Counted from the stretch's first letter, positions 12,201 to 23,243 are shown. The stretch: DNA of 64,000 bases from Portulaca oleracea (GCA_029582165.1 CM055887.1:14063190-14127189); one strand, 5' to 3'. A program made the numbers and translations. The notes: generated by a model not told the origin, from the sequence alone.

Positions 12201-15137
12201 TTGAAAAGTACACCAGGCCCTTCCTCCAAAGAGAAGACAATGCTAGTCTGAAGAAACCACTATTAGTTAAGATAACATAGACAGAATACAAGTATAACTT
12301 TGATTTGTCAGTGTCACATCCAAATGTACCTTATAAGGCCTATCAGTGCCCGGAATAATGGGCTCTCTGGCAAGAATTATAAAACGGGTGATATTATCAG
12401 CATCATCCTGCCATTTAATCAAAAAAAGAAGAGGGCGAGATAAGAACTTCATGGTACACAAGATGTCATTGCTAGAAGAACACCTACCAAAATCCCCTAA
12501 TGGATACAACAACGATATACACAGGTCTACCAAAAAATAAACACTCACCAACTTGCAGCCATTAATAACAGTTGATATCTCATTACATATGTTTCATAAG
12601 AAGAAATAAGATCAAATTTCAGTCGAAACAACACAATAGCAAACTTGCCCTCAGCAGATACACAGAGATGCTCAGTTGAGCAAATTAGTAGGAGTTTTCT
12701 AGCTTTCTTTTTGCCTTCTCTTTGACATTAGGGTTTTGCTTGCTTGTAAATTTAAGCATTCTAGTTTTATGTATTTGCCTCCTACTAGCATTATTCCTCC
12801 TATCATTATGGACAAATATTGCTGCAACAAACCTGTATTCTTTCTTGAATAATATTGAGGCCATATATTGCAGCAGCACGTGCACTTGCCACTGCTCCAG
12901 TATCCCTTGCACGCTCTGAAGCTACCATCTGCATCAGAAAGAAAACCCAAAGAAAAAAATAAGACCATACAACTATATCAATCATGATAAAAGTCCACAA
13001 AAGCATTTTGTATCACCTGCGCAGCACCAGCTGCATCTTCTGCACTTATTCTAACAAGGCCCAGCTCAGTTAGAGTGTTTTTACACTGATCAAGTGCCTG
13101 CAATAATGTAACACTAATTAACAAACTTTCGAATCATTGATCTTCCCTACCCAGCAACTTTACTATTATTTACATCCATAACTGCAAGCAAATGCATTAT
13201 AAGTATCAGTTCTATTTCATCGGGGAAACATAAGCACCTGAGGGTGACTCAAAACACGCTTGAGATCCTCTTTTCTGACCCCGGGCAATCCCAGAAGACA
13301 GTGATTAACATCCAACTGGACTTCACCCACTATGTGCAACCTATGGCGGAGAAGTAGATCATAATTTCGGTGAATACTCCCACCAACTGAATTCTCAATG
13401 GGCAGAACAGCTTTATCCACTAACCAAAGTTCAACTGCCTGCCAACCAAATATAAGCATAAAAATGACAAGCACATGTGCACATACAAGGCAGGGGACAA
13501 TAGTGAGGGAAAATCAAACCTTGAATGCAGCCTCATATTCATCACAAGGAACCGTTTCACAGTTTGGATATGCTCTCAGAGCAGCGTCCTCACTGTATGA
13601 TCCAGGCACTCCCTAAGTATGATTTCCGATCCATAAATCAGTCATTAACAACAATTAACTACAGCAGGATAATAAAAGAAGGAAAAGTGTTTTACCTGAT
13701 AAGCAACACGCACTTTTGAGCCATCAAGACGAGATGCTGAGAGGTCAGCAGCAGATAACGGTTCTGAGATTTATCATAGACCGGTGTCAGCAACGGTGGA
13801 AACTTTTACGTGTCAAACAATGTAAGTATTTCAGAATAATCAACACTGGTAATCTCTGGGAACTAAACACAGAAGCTGTTATTGCCATTAAACACCCAAC
13901 AAGATCAAAACCCAAACCGATACTCCGAAATCCTGCCCAAGTGGGGTATGGAACACCCAACAAGATAACTAGTAAAATAGCCTTGCTAAGAAGGAAGAGC
14001 TCTTGATCATGATACACATGAAACCTGAATATATAAACAGTTGCCGCAAACAAAGCTAATGAATCCTCATGCCATTTTATCTGCAGAACTTTCATCATCC
14101 AGTATCGGTAAACAAAAAACAGAACCCCTAATCTCAAATACAGAAAATAGTCATCATATACTGAAAACCCAGGAACAGAATTAGTTTTATAAGCAAACAA
14201 TAGCCTATAAGCACCCCTCAAAACCACCTAAACTAGAACAAACATTGCCAATTGCAATTTTCAAATGCAAGAAGAGCTAACTACAACAATCTGACTCCTC
14301 ATCTGCACTCCAATTAGCTAAATTGATTTGAAAACATGGCAACCACACCAGGAAATTCTAATTAGACCAAACACATGAAATCTCTTGAGATGGCCAAGAT
14401 TGGCATGTCCATCCTTCAGATCTACAACCCTAATCAACTCTTTTCTCTTAAGTCTAACTAAGATAGCAAGAGTGTGTATTCAATCTCATATATATGTTAT
14501 TAATGCTACACATGCAGAAAAAATAGAGATAACTTCCTCTATCTTACACATGACAATTCTGATAAGAACAAAGAGAATATCATCATAGATCATAACAACA
14601 ATGTCACCTGAATGCTGTACAAGATCTTCTTGTTTTCATTCCTCACTGAAATTTTATTAATTCAATGAGATAACACAAACTCAAACACATCCATTTTCTT
14701 AATCCTACCGACAATAATTATCATCCACAAGAACAAAACAGTATTAAAAAAAAGAATCCATCCCCAGGAAATGTGCAAAAACTCTAGTCCACTAGTCAAA
14801 ATATATATAAAAAGAATGAGAAAGTATGAATCTAAAGGAAGATTAGTTGGAACTCACTAGGGAGGGAATTCAAGTCCCTGTGGAACCCAGTGTGCTTAGT
14901 TTGGTGGACCCTATCAGTGAGGGGCTCAGTAGCTCCACCATGATTCAATGGTTTCTCATCATCAACAGGGGTTATTGCTTTTTGTCCCAAAACTGCAAAA
15001 CAACAATCCCATTTCTCTAATCTCCCCAGATCTCTCTTCAAACTCAATCCACCACCCCCCAAACAAGCCCTTGTGCCCAAATCAGGGGATGAAACAACCC
15101 CACATCTCAGTATGTTTATATCAGCTCTTAAAGCCAT
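9300..15137 (-). CDS. ADT: Arogenate/prephenate dehydratase, 11 exons
   Basis: Converts arogenate (or prephenate) to phenylalanine (or phenylpyruvate), the last step of plastid phenylalanine synthesis. Coding exons in reading order: 14858-15137, 13696-13763, 13520-13612, 13238-13438, 13017-13097, 12833-12928, 12330-12407, 12158-12247, 11994-12061, 9928-10009, 9300-9368. All introns are GT-AG, phases agree, and the sum is 1206 bp (401 aa plus stop). Residues 1-93 look like a plastid transit peptide. The catalytic domain begins near residue 109 ([15 protein letters not shown]), with [18 protein letters not shown] and the NITRF catalytic motif at 278-282. A C-terminal ACT domain (from about 300) has [19 protein letters not shown] and ESRP (331-334), the phenylalanine-sensing motif. 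I chose MALRA as the start because plant homologues begin this way; in-frame Met codons 2 and 10 codons upstream are possible. No frame damage. Whether it prefers arogenate cannot be told by eye; plant family members usually do. Confidence 0.95.
9369..9927 (-). other. Intron 10 of the dehydratase gene
   Basis: GT-AG intron of 559 bp. It contains TGTTTGGTTGG-type sequence (about 9735-9880) resembling a decayed MITE; related text lies in intron 9 near 11295, but I found no clean inverted repeats. Confidence 0.6.
10010..11993 (-). other. Intron 9 of the dehydratase gene, the longest intron
   Basis: 1984 bp between exons that together encode the ACT-domain C-terminal part. AT-rich, with a T18 run near 11487-11504 and a direct repeat (GATATTAGTCAATGATGCCAAAGTTTC-like) near 11240 and 11410. 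No gene seen inside. Confidence 0.6.
13764..14857 (-). other. Intron 1 of the dehydratase gene
   Basis: 1094-bp intron between the transit-peptide exon and the first catalytic exon. The donor after CCTCCCTA is GTGAGT, the acceptor is TCTCAG, and the split codon restores Lys. Nothing else recognisable inside. Confidence 0.75.
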
Positions 15138-15790
15138 GATCATACAATACAATTTGAAAATTTTCAAGCTACAAGCTCAAATTGAGATACCCAGAAAGAT
15201 GAATGCCAAATTTGTTGAGAATTCGAGAGACCCACTTCGACATTGTTGAGAAAAATTAGTAAGGGACCCACAAAATGAAGGACAAGCCTTGTGGGTAAGA
15301 GCTTGTCCTTGTTTTTTTTTTTTTCTTTTTTGGTTTTTTGTTGGGTGGATGCCAATGGGGAAGTAGAATTTGAAGAAGGGGAAGGGTGGTTAGATGGGGG
15401 GAAATTGAAGGGGTGGTAGGTGAGCTGAAAATTTGTTAACACGTTAACAGCGCAGATTTGGAAGAGGAAAAACCACAAATCTGGTAGCGCAGAAATTACC
15501 AAAGATTCAACTTTTGATGCCTTCCGATTGGCCAGAGAATGGAATGTAAAACTCTAAGATTGGGGTTTAACAACACTGGAAAAACATAAACGCGTACTAT
15601 AATGAGAGGAGCAATGAACAAATTTATGAAGGGGACTACCGAACTAGCAGTACTCCAGACAGTCCTTGCAGGGAAGTTTTCTTTTCTTTTCTTTTCTATT
15701 TTTTTTTTGGCAAAATATGTCGCCAAATTTCCACTTTTAGTTTTGCCAGATTTTTGATAATTTTGATGCTAATCCATAAAAGAAATTTAC
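15138..15790 (-). promoter_or_regulatory. 5' UTR and promoter region of the dehydratase gene
   Basis: Lies directly upstream of the dehydratase start. It contains pyrimidine/purine-rich tracts (15310-15330 and 15672-15708) and no competing gene. I cannot place a convincing TATA box or transcription start, so the promoter boundary is inferred from position only. Confidence 0.35.
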
Positions 15791-16230
15791 ATTTAGCTAC
15801 ACATGTTCAAAGGTCAGGTTGGAAGTAACTTACCCTAAACCCGATCCGACACAATTTCATGTAAGGCATTTTTGACCAAAACCTTGACTACCGGACCCTA
15901 TAATTTAGAATATTTTTATTAATATATATATAAATATTTTTTTTTATTAGATCTATTCAAAAGTCAAGTCGACTTGGGCTTTATGGATTGTCATCTATCA
16001 TTTTTTTTAAATTAAATATATACATATATATATTTTTTAAAACTGCCGTATCATTGAGTCGGGTTGGCTCAAGACACCCGACCCTAACCAAACTCAAATC
16101 CCTGAAACTTTCGGGTTTAGTCATGTCAACCTTAAAAAGGTCTGACTCTGACCCTCAAATTTTCATGTCAGGACGGGTCAGGCAAATCCTTAGCCCACTG
16201 ATTAGGTTTATGTACACTCTAACTACCTAA
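15791..16230. mobile_element. Possible hAT-like MITE, degenerate
   Basis: The left end reads TAGCTACACATGTTCAAAGG and the right end, reversed, TAGTTAGAGTGTACATAAACC, with GGGTC/GACCC-rich text inside. This is the composition of GGGTGTACATAAACC-type plant MITEs. The target duplication is not clear, so this is tentative. Confidence 0.3.
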
Positions 16231-16684
16231 AGTTTACTAGAATAACTTTTATGCATCTCATCCTTTGGATAAAGATTTTTAATCTAACTCATCTGAGCCG
16301 TAGTTCTTTCTTTTTTTACTCCCCCGATGGTATTGTAATGAGTTTTAGCAAGACTTTTTGATAAAAAAAAATGATTTTTGTTATTAAAATGCTAATAAAA
16401 TAATGGTTTGTCCTCATTTGAAATGTCAGTAGTAGAAAAATTAACACTTTTTCGGTACATTAAGTTTCAACAATTAAATTATTTGTTATCTTTGAAAATA
16501 AGTTATCAAGTCCCCTAGTTTTTATAGTTTGTGTAATTAAAAATTCGGTCATATTTTTTAAGCAAAATGAATGACGTGATCAATTCAGGTGGCAATCTAT
16601 TATGTGCTCCCAGAAACACATACTCCTACTAATATGAAATATATATTTTTAGACATATTTTTCATATAACAATATTTTTATATT
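16231..16684. other. Unassigned AT-rich intergenic stretch
   Basis: No gene or element recognised. Confidence 0.4.
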
Positions 16685-16693
16685 TTAAATTTA
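16685..16693 (+). repeat. 9-bp target duplication TTAAATTTA (left)
   Basis: Directly before the GGGAAATTGG terminus; repeated at 18425-18433. Confidence 0.9.
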
Positions 16694-16739
16694 GGGAAAT
16701 TGGATTCTAATAATACGAACTTTTGGTCATATAAGACTT

Positions 16740-17014
16740 AGGCCCTGTTCTTTTATGCGGTATGGCGTGATAATACGCAGATTACGCAATGAAATTGGCG
16801 CTGTGGCCATGTAAATGCATGGTTATTGGTATGTTGTAGTGGGTTTGTTGTATATATATATATAAATATTGTATTGGTAAATGTGAAAAAGTAATTTGTG
16901 GTGGGTTGTGGTGAATTGTGGTGAATTGTGGTAGAATGATATTTTGTGGTGGGCTGTGGCAAACTACGATAGGCTGTGGCACCGCAGTTTACCAACTGCA
17001 GAAAAGAACAGGGA
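16740..17014. mobile_element. hAT-type MITE inside the left arm of the Pack-MULE
   Basis: Termini GGCCCTGTTCTTTT and AAAAGAACAGGG are inverted copies. Flanks TATAAGACTT and TATAAACTT are a decayed duplication. The right arm of the host element lacks this insert, so it arrived later. TGTGGTGGG/TGTGGTGAA repeats fill its right half. Confidence 0.7.
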
Positions 17015-17416
17015 ATATAAACTTTCGATTAAGTGATGGATAATATGAACTTTGACCCCCGGTTGCCCCCATTAACACGCCACCGAGTTAACATTTTCTT
17101 GACTCGTCGGCGATCCTACCTGGCCGTGGAGGTTTGTTGCCTTTGCTGTTTGACCATGCCATGTCACCCATTGACTTAAAAAAATTGCCAACTCACCCCC
17201 TTTTTTTTCCCCTTTTATTTTTTTTAACCCACCACTCTCTTCTTCTTCTTCTTCTTCTTCTTCTTCTCACACCACCCCCACCATTCTTTCTTTCCACCTA
17301 CTCAAACCTAAATCCAGCCACCCCACCATTCTTTCCGGCCACCTACTCACCGGAAACCTCATCCACTCTTACCTCCTTTAACCATTTATTTATTTACCCA
17401 ATCAAAAAAAGGACCA

Positions 17417-17990
17417 CCCAAAATTCGTGATCGAATCCTCCGAAGCTACAACAATGGCGAAAAATTAGGTCTGAAATCGGTGGTAAATCTCCTCCCTGCC
17501 ATTGTCAGATCCTCCCAAAAGCTCGCCCGCCCTCCGATCTCGAGATTCTCCGTCGCCACCATCGGATTACCCTCTGACGACTGGATCTTCATCGGCGTCA
17601 ACCTCGAATTTCTAAGTTTGCCCCTCCACCACTCTGTACACGCCGAGCAGTTCCTTGTCACCAACCTCTCTTCTTACCCCCAAACACGCCTTGAAAATGT
17701 CGTCGTTTTGGCGTATCCCTGTGGGCATTGTCGTCAATTCCTCCAGGAGGTCCGTGGGGCCCCCGATATCCGGATCTTCATCCCCCAAAACAACGCCGCC
17801 GGTGATAAGATCAACGGTTGGGTGGAGGATGATGATTGAAACGGTGCGTTTAGGGCGTTGTCGTATTTTCTGCTACTGGACGATCTGCTGGAGAAAGAGG
17901 TGCTGTTGATTCTCGAAACGAGAAGGAATCGCTTGGTTTTGTGCTCCGAAATTCATGCCAGTGGGAATCTGTGCAGCAGCAATAGAGATC
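17417..17990 (+). pseudogene. CDA: Cytidine deaminase, captured N-terminal fragment
   Basis: From FVIESSEA at about 17420 the translation follows plant cytidine deaminase, the enzyme that turns cytidine into uridine. Visible landmarks are LLPAIVRSS, PISRFSVATIGL, the zinc-site LHHSVHAEQFLVTNL (His-Ala-Glu) and YPCGHCRQFLQEVR (the two zinc-binding Cys). A one-base loss near 17465 breaks the start of the frame. A stop at 17837-17839 interrupts it after DDD, though homology (DDLLEKEV, LETRRNRL) continues in frame to about 17990. The C-terminal half is absent. It has no introns here, as expected if taken from one large exon. It is a pseudogene carried by the surrounding element. Confidence 0.88.
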
Positions 17991-18129
17991 ATGATCATGA
18001 TCATCATCATCATGGCATGGTCAAAGGAGGTAAGAGTGGATGAGGTTTCCGGTGAGTAGGTGGCCGAAAAGAATGGTGGGTGACTGGATTTAGGTTTGAG
18101 TAGGTGGCCGGAAAGAATGGTGGGGTGGT

Positions 18130-18161
<32 letters not shown>

Positions 18162-18424
18162 AAGAAGAAAAGAGTGGTGGGTTAAAAAAAATAAAAGGGG
18201 TAAAAAAATAAAAGAGGTGAGTTACAATTTTTAAGTCGATACTGACATTAAACAAAGAAAAGCAATAAGCCTCCGCCACTGTAGGATCGCGACAGTCAAG
18301 ATAATGTTAACTCGCAGACGCACACAAGCAATGTGCCACAAAGCTCATACTATTCATCACTTAATCGAAAGTCAGACATGTTCTTATACTACTGAAAGTT
18401 CATATTATTAGAATCCAATTTCCC

Positions 18425-18433
18425 TTAAATTTA
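18425..18433 (+). repeat. 9-bp target duplication TTAAATTTA (right)
   Basis: Second copy of 16685-16693. Confidence 0.9.
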
Positions 18434-18805
18434 TTATATAACTTCTAAATTTCATGTTTATACATTTTTGAAATATTTTTATTTTATATTAATTTTTTAA
18501 GTTCTAATTTCTATATATATACACATTTTAACCATTTATTTTTTTTACACACTTTTTATACATAAAATTTATTCATTTGAGTTCTAAATTCAACATCAAA
18601 ACACATTTTAAGCATTTATTTATTTTATATATAAATTTGCTAAATATATTCTGTCGAAGTACATACCCCAAGGATCATGATATATTCCCACTGTTTCATA
18701 TTGATTGTCATAATTTTAACTTTTAGGGTCTTCAATGTCAGTTTGTGATTGATAGTTTCTCACATAATATGTTATTAACAATTACAATATAATACTTTTA
18801 TGATA
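18434..18805. other. Unassigned AT-rich stretch
   Basis: No gene or element recognised. Confidence 0.4.
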
Positions 18806-19033
18806 CTCCCTTTGTTTGAAATTATCTGCCATTTGGAGTTGATTTACTAATTAATATCAATGCGCCTAACATTTATGGGGTAATCATGAGCATAATTACT
18901 AGCTAACCTTGTTACTTTTAATAGCTCTCATTCTACCACAATAATTATTAAGGGTAAAATAGTAAAATCAGTAATTAATAGGTTATTGGGATTACAAAAT
19001 GACAGATAATTAGAAATGAGAAAAGTGGGAAGG
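18806..19033. mobile_element. Stowaway-like MITE, decayed
   Basis: Begins TA then CTCCCTTTGTTTGAAATTAT and ends with text complementary to it (ATAATTAGAAATGAGAAAAG, GGGAAGG). This is the CTCCCTCC terminus of Tc1/mariner-derived Stowaway MITEs. The right end is degenerate. Confidence 0.55.
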
Positions 19034-19318
19034 TCTGTGGTGGTCAACTTTTTTTTTTTAATTACCGTAGTTAAATTAAATATTAGCCGTTGATTATGGA
19101 TAGCACAATCTTAGCCATTGATTTGAATAAATAATTTTTATATTATTATAGATTGCAATATATTAATTTTGGAATGTAATCATAAACGAATATTGTATAT
19201 TCCTATTATGTTTTTAGAAATCTTTCCAATCAAAAGCGATTCTATATTTGTGTGCTATACAAATAATCAAATTCGCAAATAATTACAGTAGTTATTAACT
19301 TGAGAATAAACTAAGTGT

Positions 19319-19400
19319 TGGTCTAATGGTTATAGCTAAGAAGCACATTTGGGTCGTGGGTTCAATTCTTTTGATTGTGTTTTTGCTCAATACACATTTT
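19319..19400 (+). repeat. tRNA-like (SINE head) sequence
   Basis: TTGGTCTAATGGTTATAGCT followed after about 20 bases by GTCGTGGGTTCAATTC resembles the A and B boxes of a tRNA-derived SINE head. No cloverleaf, clear tail or duplication could be defined. Confidence 0.35.
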
Positions 19401-19745
19401 TCATACTCTTCGGTTTGATTTAATTTTTTAAAATTTCCTACTTATAATTAGGCAAGTGAAACAATTAAATTTTGATATCATTCATAATAATAAGAGCAAA
19501 ATCAACTCTTATAAATTTTATACTGTAATTATTTCTGAAATTTTACTCGTCATTATAAAATTCATTAATGTAAATAATTCCTGATTCAAATCAACTTTTT
19601 CACTCATTTAATATGGAATATAAACATCTATATAATGATTTATTTAATTTATGGTAAAGTTCATTAGTTATAAAAAATATTATTTGTATTGTATTCATTA
19701 ATAAAATAAGTATATGGTTTGTTTTAACGGTAACTTCAATATATA

Positions 19746-19903
19746 CTCCCTCCATCCTATAACGATAGTCTTCCAAGGAAATGCAAATATTTTAGAAAAC
19801 ATTGTTTAAGTCATTGTTTTATGTTGATTTCAGTGGGAAGAGAAAATTATTAATGTTAGATATAGTTAAATGGACGATTATTATCGGACTGCTAAAAAAG
19901 GAA
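19746..19903. mobile_element. Stowaway-like MITE
   Basis: TA-flanked. The left end CTCCCTCCATCCTATAACGA is imperfectly mirrored by the right end (GTCCGATAATAATCGTCC when reversed). Short and non-coding. Confidence 0.45.
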
Positions 19904-20032
19904 TAATGAAGTATCCTTATGATACGAAGAGAAGTATCAACTTCACTTACTACGATTTTTATTATTTACAAAATGTGCAAAGAAAATTGAAAAGAATATG
20001 TTTTCTTATTTTTTTACATATACATACATACA

Positions 20033-20037
<5 letters not shown>

Positions 20038-20082
<45 letters not shown>
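20038..20082. repeat. (TA)n microsatellite
   Basis: Uninterrupted TA repeat of about 45 bp forming the left flank of a foldback element. Confidence 0.9.
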
Positions 20083-20084
<2 letters not shown>

Positions 20085-20291
20085 AATGAATCACATAAAC
20101 ATGAACCTTATATGAGCATGTGAGCATCAAAGCATTTCTGGCGGACATCAAGTATTATTTTCATGGACATCAAATATGAATGATGGAAATAAAATTGGAT
20201 ATTTGATGTCCTGTCCATGAAAACAATACTTGATGTCCGTCAGAAATGCTTTGATGCTCACATGCTCATATAAGGTCCATGCTCATGTGAT

Positions 20292-20294
<3 letters not shown>
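20083..20294. mobile_element. Foldback element flanked by (TA)n
   Basis: Two arms of about 95 bp share CCTTATATGAGCATGTGAGC, GCATCAAAGCATTTCTG and GACATCAAGTATT in opposite orientation around a short loop near 20180. TA repeats flank both sides, so the insertion site was a (TA)n tract. A half copy lies at 20728-20820. No coding capacity; the superfamily is uncertain. Confidence 0.75.

Positions 20295-20325
<31 letters not shown>
20295..20325. repeat. (TA)n microsatellite
   Basis: TA tract between the foldback element and the next MITE copy. Confidence 0.85.
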
Positions 20326-20329
<4 letters not shown>

Positions 20330-20817
20330 ATTGAATTATAATAATTCCTACTTTCACCAATTGCATAGCAATAATCATACTTTCATTTTAGATTCTGGCG
20401 GTCCAAAAAAATAAAATAAAATTAGATTCTAGTGGTACCAAATCCACCTCCAAATTTTTTTTTCATTCCTATCTAAACATTGTTTTTATTTTTTTCATTC
20501 CTGCCCCCATAAAGATAATGAAGTGTAGTTACTAAAATAATTTTTAAATTATTTCTTTGAGACTCTGAGAGATTATTTTGATTTTTTAAAATAAATAAAA
20601 GTGAAAAAATCATTAAAAAATCGTAAAAAAATTCAAAAAAATTGGAAGAAACGCCATAAATTTATTAAAAATCATGGTAAAGTGTTGTACTAAGTTTTGA
20701 ATCAAACGCAACACAAAATCTATGATATTTGATGTCCATGTAAACAATACTTGATGTCCGTCAGAAATGCTTTGATGCTCATATGCTCATATAAGGTCCA
20801 TGCTCATGTGATCCATT

Positions 20818-20861
<44 letters not shown>

Positions 20862-21258
20862 TAGATTTTGTGTTGCATTTGATTCAAAACTTTGTATAAC
20901 ACTTTACCACGATTTTTAATGAATTTACAGCACTTCTCCCAATTTTTTTGAATTGTTTTTCTATTTTTTATGATTTTTTCAATTTTATTGTTTTTAAAAA
21001 ATCATATTAATTGCTCGGAATCTCAAAAAAATAATTTAAAAAATGTTTTAGCAACTGCACTTCATTACCTATCTGAGGGCGGGAACAAAAAAAACAAAAA
21101 CAATATGGGGTAGGCATGAAAAAAATAAAAAGAATGTGGTGATGGATTTGGTACCACTACAATACAATTTTATTTTTTCTTGGACCACCAGAATACAAAT
21201 TGAAAGTAGGGATTATTGCCATCCAATTTGCAAAAGTAGGGATTATTAGAATCCAAAT
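20326..21258. mobile_element. MULE-like MITE, copy 1 (interrupted)
   Basis: Left end ATAATAATTCCTACTTTCACC, reversed at the right end as GTAGGGATTATTAGAATCC. The two inner halves are long inverted copies (for example GGTACCAAATCCACC against its reverse near 21140). A foldback half-copy plus TA tract (20728-20858) interrupts the middle. It belongs to the same family as 21282-21812 and 21856-22378. Confidence 0.65.
20728..20858. mobile_element. Half copy of the GACATCAAG foldback element plus (TA)n
   Basis: Repeats one arm of 20083-20294 (ATACTTGATGTCCGTCAG, TGATCCATTCCC) and is followed by a TA tract at 20821-20858. It lies at the centre of MITE copy 1. Confidence 0.65.
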
Positions 21259-21281
21259 ATACATACATATATATATATATA

Positions 21282-21811
21282 TAAATTGAATTATAATAAT
21301 TCCTACTTTCACCAATTGTATAACAATAATCATACTTTCATTTTAGATTCTGGCGGTCCAAAAAAATAAAATAAAATTAGATTCTAGTGGTACCAAATCC
21401 ACCTCCAAATTTTTTTTTTCATTCCTATCTAACATTGTTTTTATTTTTTTCATTCCTGCCCCCGTAAAGATAATGAAGTGTAGTTACTAAAATAATTTTT
21501 AAATTATTTCTTTGAGACTCTGAGAAATTATTTTGATTTTTTAAAATAAATAAAAGTGAAAAAATCATAAAAAAATCATAAAAAAATTCAAAAAAATTGG
21601 AAGAAACGCCGTAAATTCATTAAAATTTATGGTAAAGTGTTGTACTAAGTTTTGAATCAAATGCAACACAAAATCTATGATATTTAGGGTATACTATCGA
21701 TGATGTCCCACTACAATCCATTTTTATTTTCTTTTGAACCATCAAAATTAAAATTGATAGTAGGGATTATTGTTGTTCAATCGTGAAAGTAGGGATTATT
21801 AAAATCCAATT

Positions 21812-21812
<1 letters not shown>
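21282..21812. mobile_element. MULE-like MITE, copy 2
   Basis: Near-identical to copy 1 over its left half (GGTACCAAATCCACCTCC, ATAATGAAGTGTAGTTACTA) and ends GTAGGGATTATTAAAATCC. The right half is shortened after ATCTATGATATTTAGGG. A (TA)n tract follows. Confidence 0.65.

Positions 21813-21855
<43 letters not shown>
21813..21855. repeat. (TA)n microsatellite
   Basis: TA tract between MITE copies 2 and 3. Confidence 0.9.
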
Positions 21856-21858
<3 letters not shown>

Positions 21859-22378
21859 AAATTGGATTCTAATAATCCCTACTTTCACCAATCGACAAAT
21901 GACCGATCTTTCACTTTGTATTCTGGTGGTCCAAAAAAAAAAAAATTGGATTGTAGTGGGATATTTTAGATAGAATCATAGATTTTGTGTTGCATTTGAT
22001 TCAAAACTTAGTATAACACTTTACAATGATTTTTAATGAATTTACGGCGTTCTCCCAATTTTTTTCATTTTTTTACTATTTTTTACGATTTTTCACTTTT
22101 ATTATTTTAAAAAAATCGTAATAATTATTCGGAGTCTCAAAAAAATAATTTAAGAAATATTTTAGAAACTACAATTCATTAACTTTCTAGGGGCAGGAAT
22201 GAAAAAAAACAAAAACAATATAGTGTAGGAATGAAAAAAATAAGTAGAATGTGGAGGTGGATTTGGTACCATTACAATCCAATTTTATTTTTTTTTTGGA
22301 CCACCAGAATACAAAGTGAAAGTACGGTCCACCATTGTCCAATTGGTGAAAGTAGGGATTATAAGAATCCAATTATCC
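21856..22378. mobile_element. MULE-like MITE, copy 3
   Basis: Starts GGGAAATTGGATTCTAATAA, identical to the Pack-MULE terminus at 16694, and ends with the inverted copy (GATTATAAGAATCCAATTATCC). The internal text matches copies 1 and 2. The flanks are TA-rich, so the duplication cannot be counted. Confidence 0.75.
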
Positions 22379-22392
22379 TATATAGACACACA

Positions 22393-22421
22393 CTAGTAGC
22401 AATGTCGTGCAAGTCACGAGC
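22393..22421 (-). mobile_element. Possible Helitron 3' terminus
   Basis: On the minus strand a short hairpin (CTCGTG ... CACGAC) is followed about 8 nt later by CTAG and a T, the pattern of plant Helitron 3' ends. The matching 5' end was not found. Confidence 0.4.
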
Positions 22422-23024
22422 GACAAAAAATATTTTCTATTAAAAGTTGCAATCAAATGTGAACATAAGTAAGAGTCCTAGCCCCGATGCCGCTAATTGC
22501 CCCCATAAGTGTAACTTTATAGAAAATTCATTGCAATAACCAACACATCTACACTACTCCTGCCCCCATCTCAGTAAATCATCGTTCTGTTTTTGTTCCT
22601 CATTTGCTATTGGGCAACATTGTAATATAATTTCATATACAACTCCCATCTATTGAGTTGTCTCCATCTACAAAAGACTCATGAGTACAATAGCATATGA
22701 AACCACATGAGTATGTACATTCAAAGCACCAATAAAATAACCGACACCATCCTAATTTTATTTTTATATAACAATAATAAAAGTGTAGTGACTGTTAAAA
22801 TTTAAAATATTCTCAAAAAGTTAATCTATAACCAAAAAAATTAAAAAAGAAATTAATAAACTCAAACTTATATGAAATAAGTACACACTACACTAGACAT
22901 TATTTAATGATATGTCCATAAAGATAAAAACTAATATGATATTTTTTTGATTAAAAAACGAATCAATACAATATTTGTGATAAGAAACAATTTAATAAAT
23001 TTTTTTTTGACAAAAAATTATATA
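22422..23024. other. Unassigned AT-rich stretch
   Basis: No gene recognised. Confidence 0.4.
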
Positions 23025-23105
23025 ATGCATCAATGGGAACATGAACCTGTGACCTTTAGGTCTATACAGAATATTACCTACTATCTTTACCAGATGAGTC
23101 ATTAA
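23025..23105 (-). repeat. SINE-like, tRNA-derived sequence
   Basis: On the minus strand GACTCATCTGGTAAAGATAG is followed by GGTCACAGGTTCATGTTCCC, resembling the A and B boxes of a tRNA-derived SINE head. A T/A-rich tail lies downstream on that strand. Confidence 0.45.
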
Positions 23106-23243
23106 GAATTTGTTTTAGCATCTTGCATTTAAATGTAATTAGTACATCAGTCCATTACATCAATACACCACTACAAAACAGTTGTTATTGGGCGACAATT
23201 TTTTCCTCTTTGGGCGACAAAATTTTAATAAATTTTTGTTCTA

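Larger units (their letters stand above)
16694..18424. mobile_element. Pack-MULE-like element with captured cytidine deaminase fragment
   Basis: Both ends read GGGAAATTGGATTCTAATAA inward, and a perfect 9-bp duplication TTAAATTTA flanks the 1731-bp element, the Mutator hallmark. The arms pair for roughly 400 bp (16694 to about 17390 against about 18025 to 18424, allowing for a MITE in the left arm). They include matching (CTT)n/(AAG)n runs and the phrase ACCGGAAACCTCATCCACTC. Between the arms lies a cytidine deaminase gene fragment (17417-17990). There is no transposase. This is the layout of a non-autonomous element that has picked up a host gene piece. Confidence 0.88.

Noticed and set aside
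12267..14227. Several frames of 60-146 codons in the dehydratase region
   Set aside because: They either extend true exons into introns or lie on the opposite strand; the spliced model explains the conserved sequence.
17134..17430. Frame with Leu/Pro runs in the left arm of the Pack-MULE
   Set aside because: Translation of the (CTT)n tract and leader-like arm; no domain.
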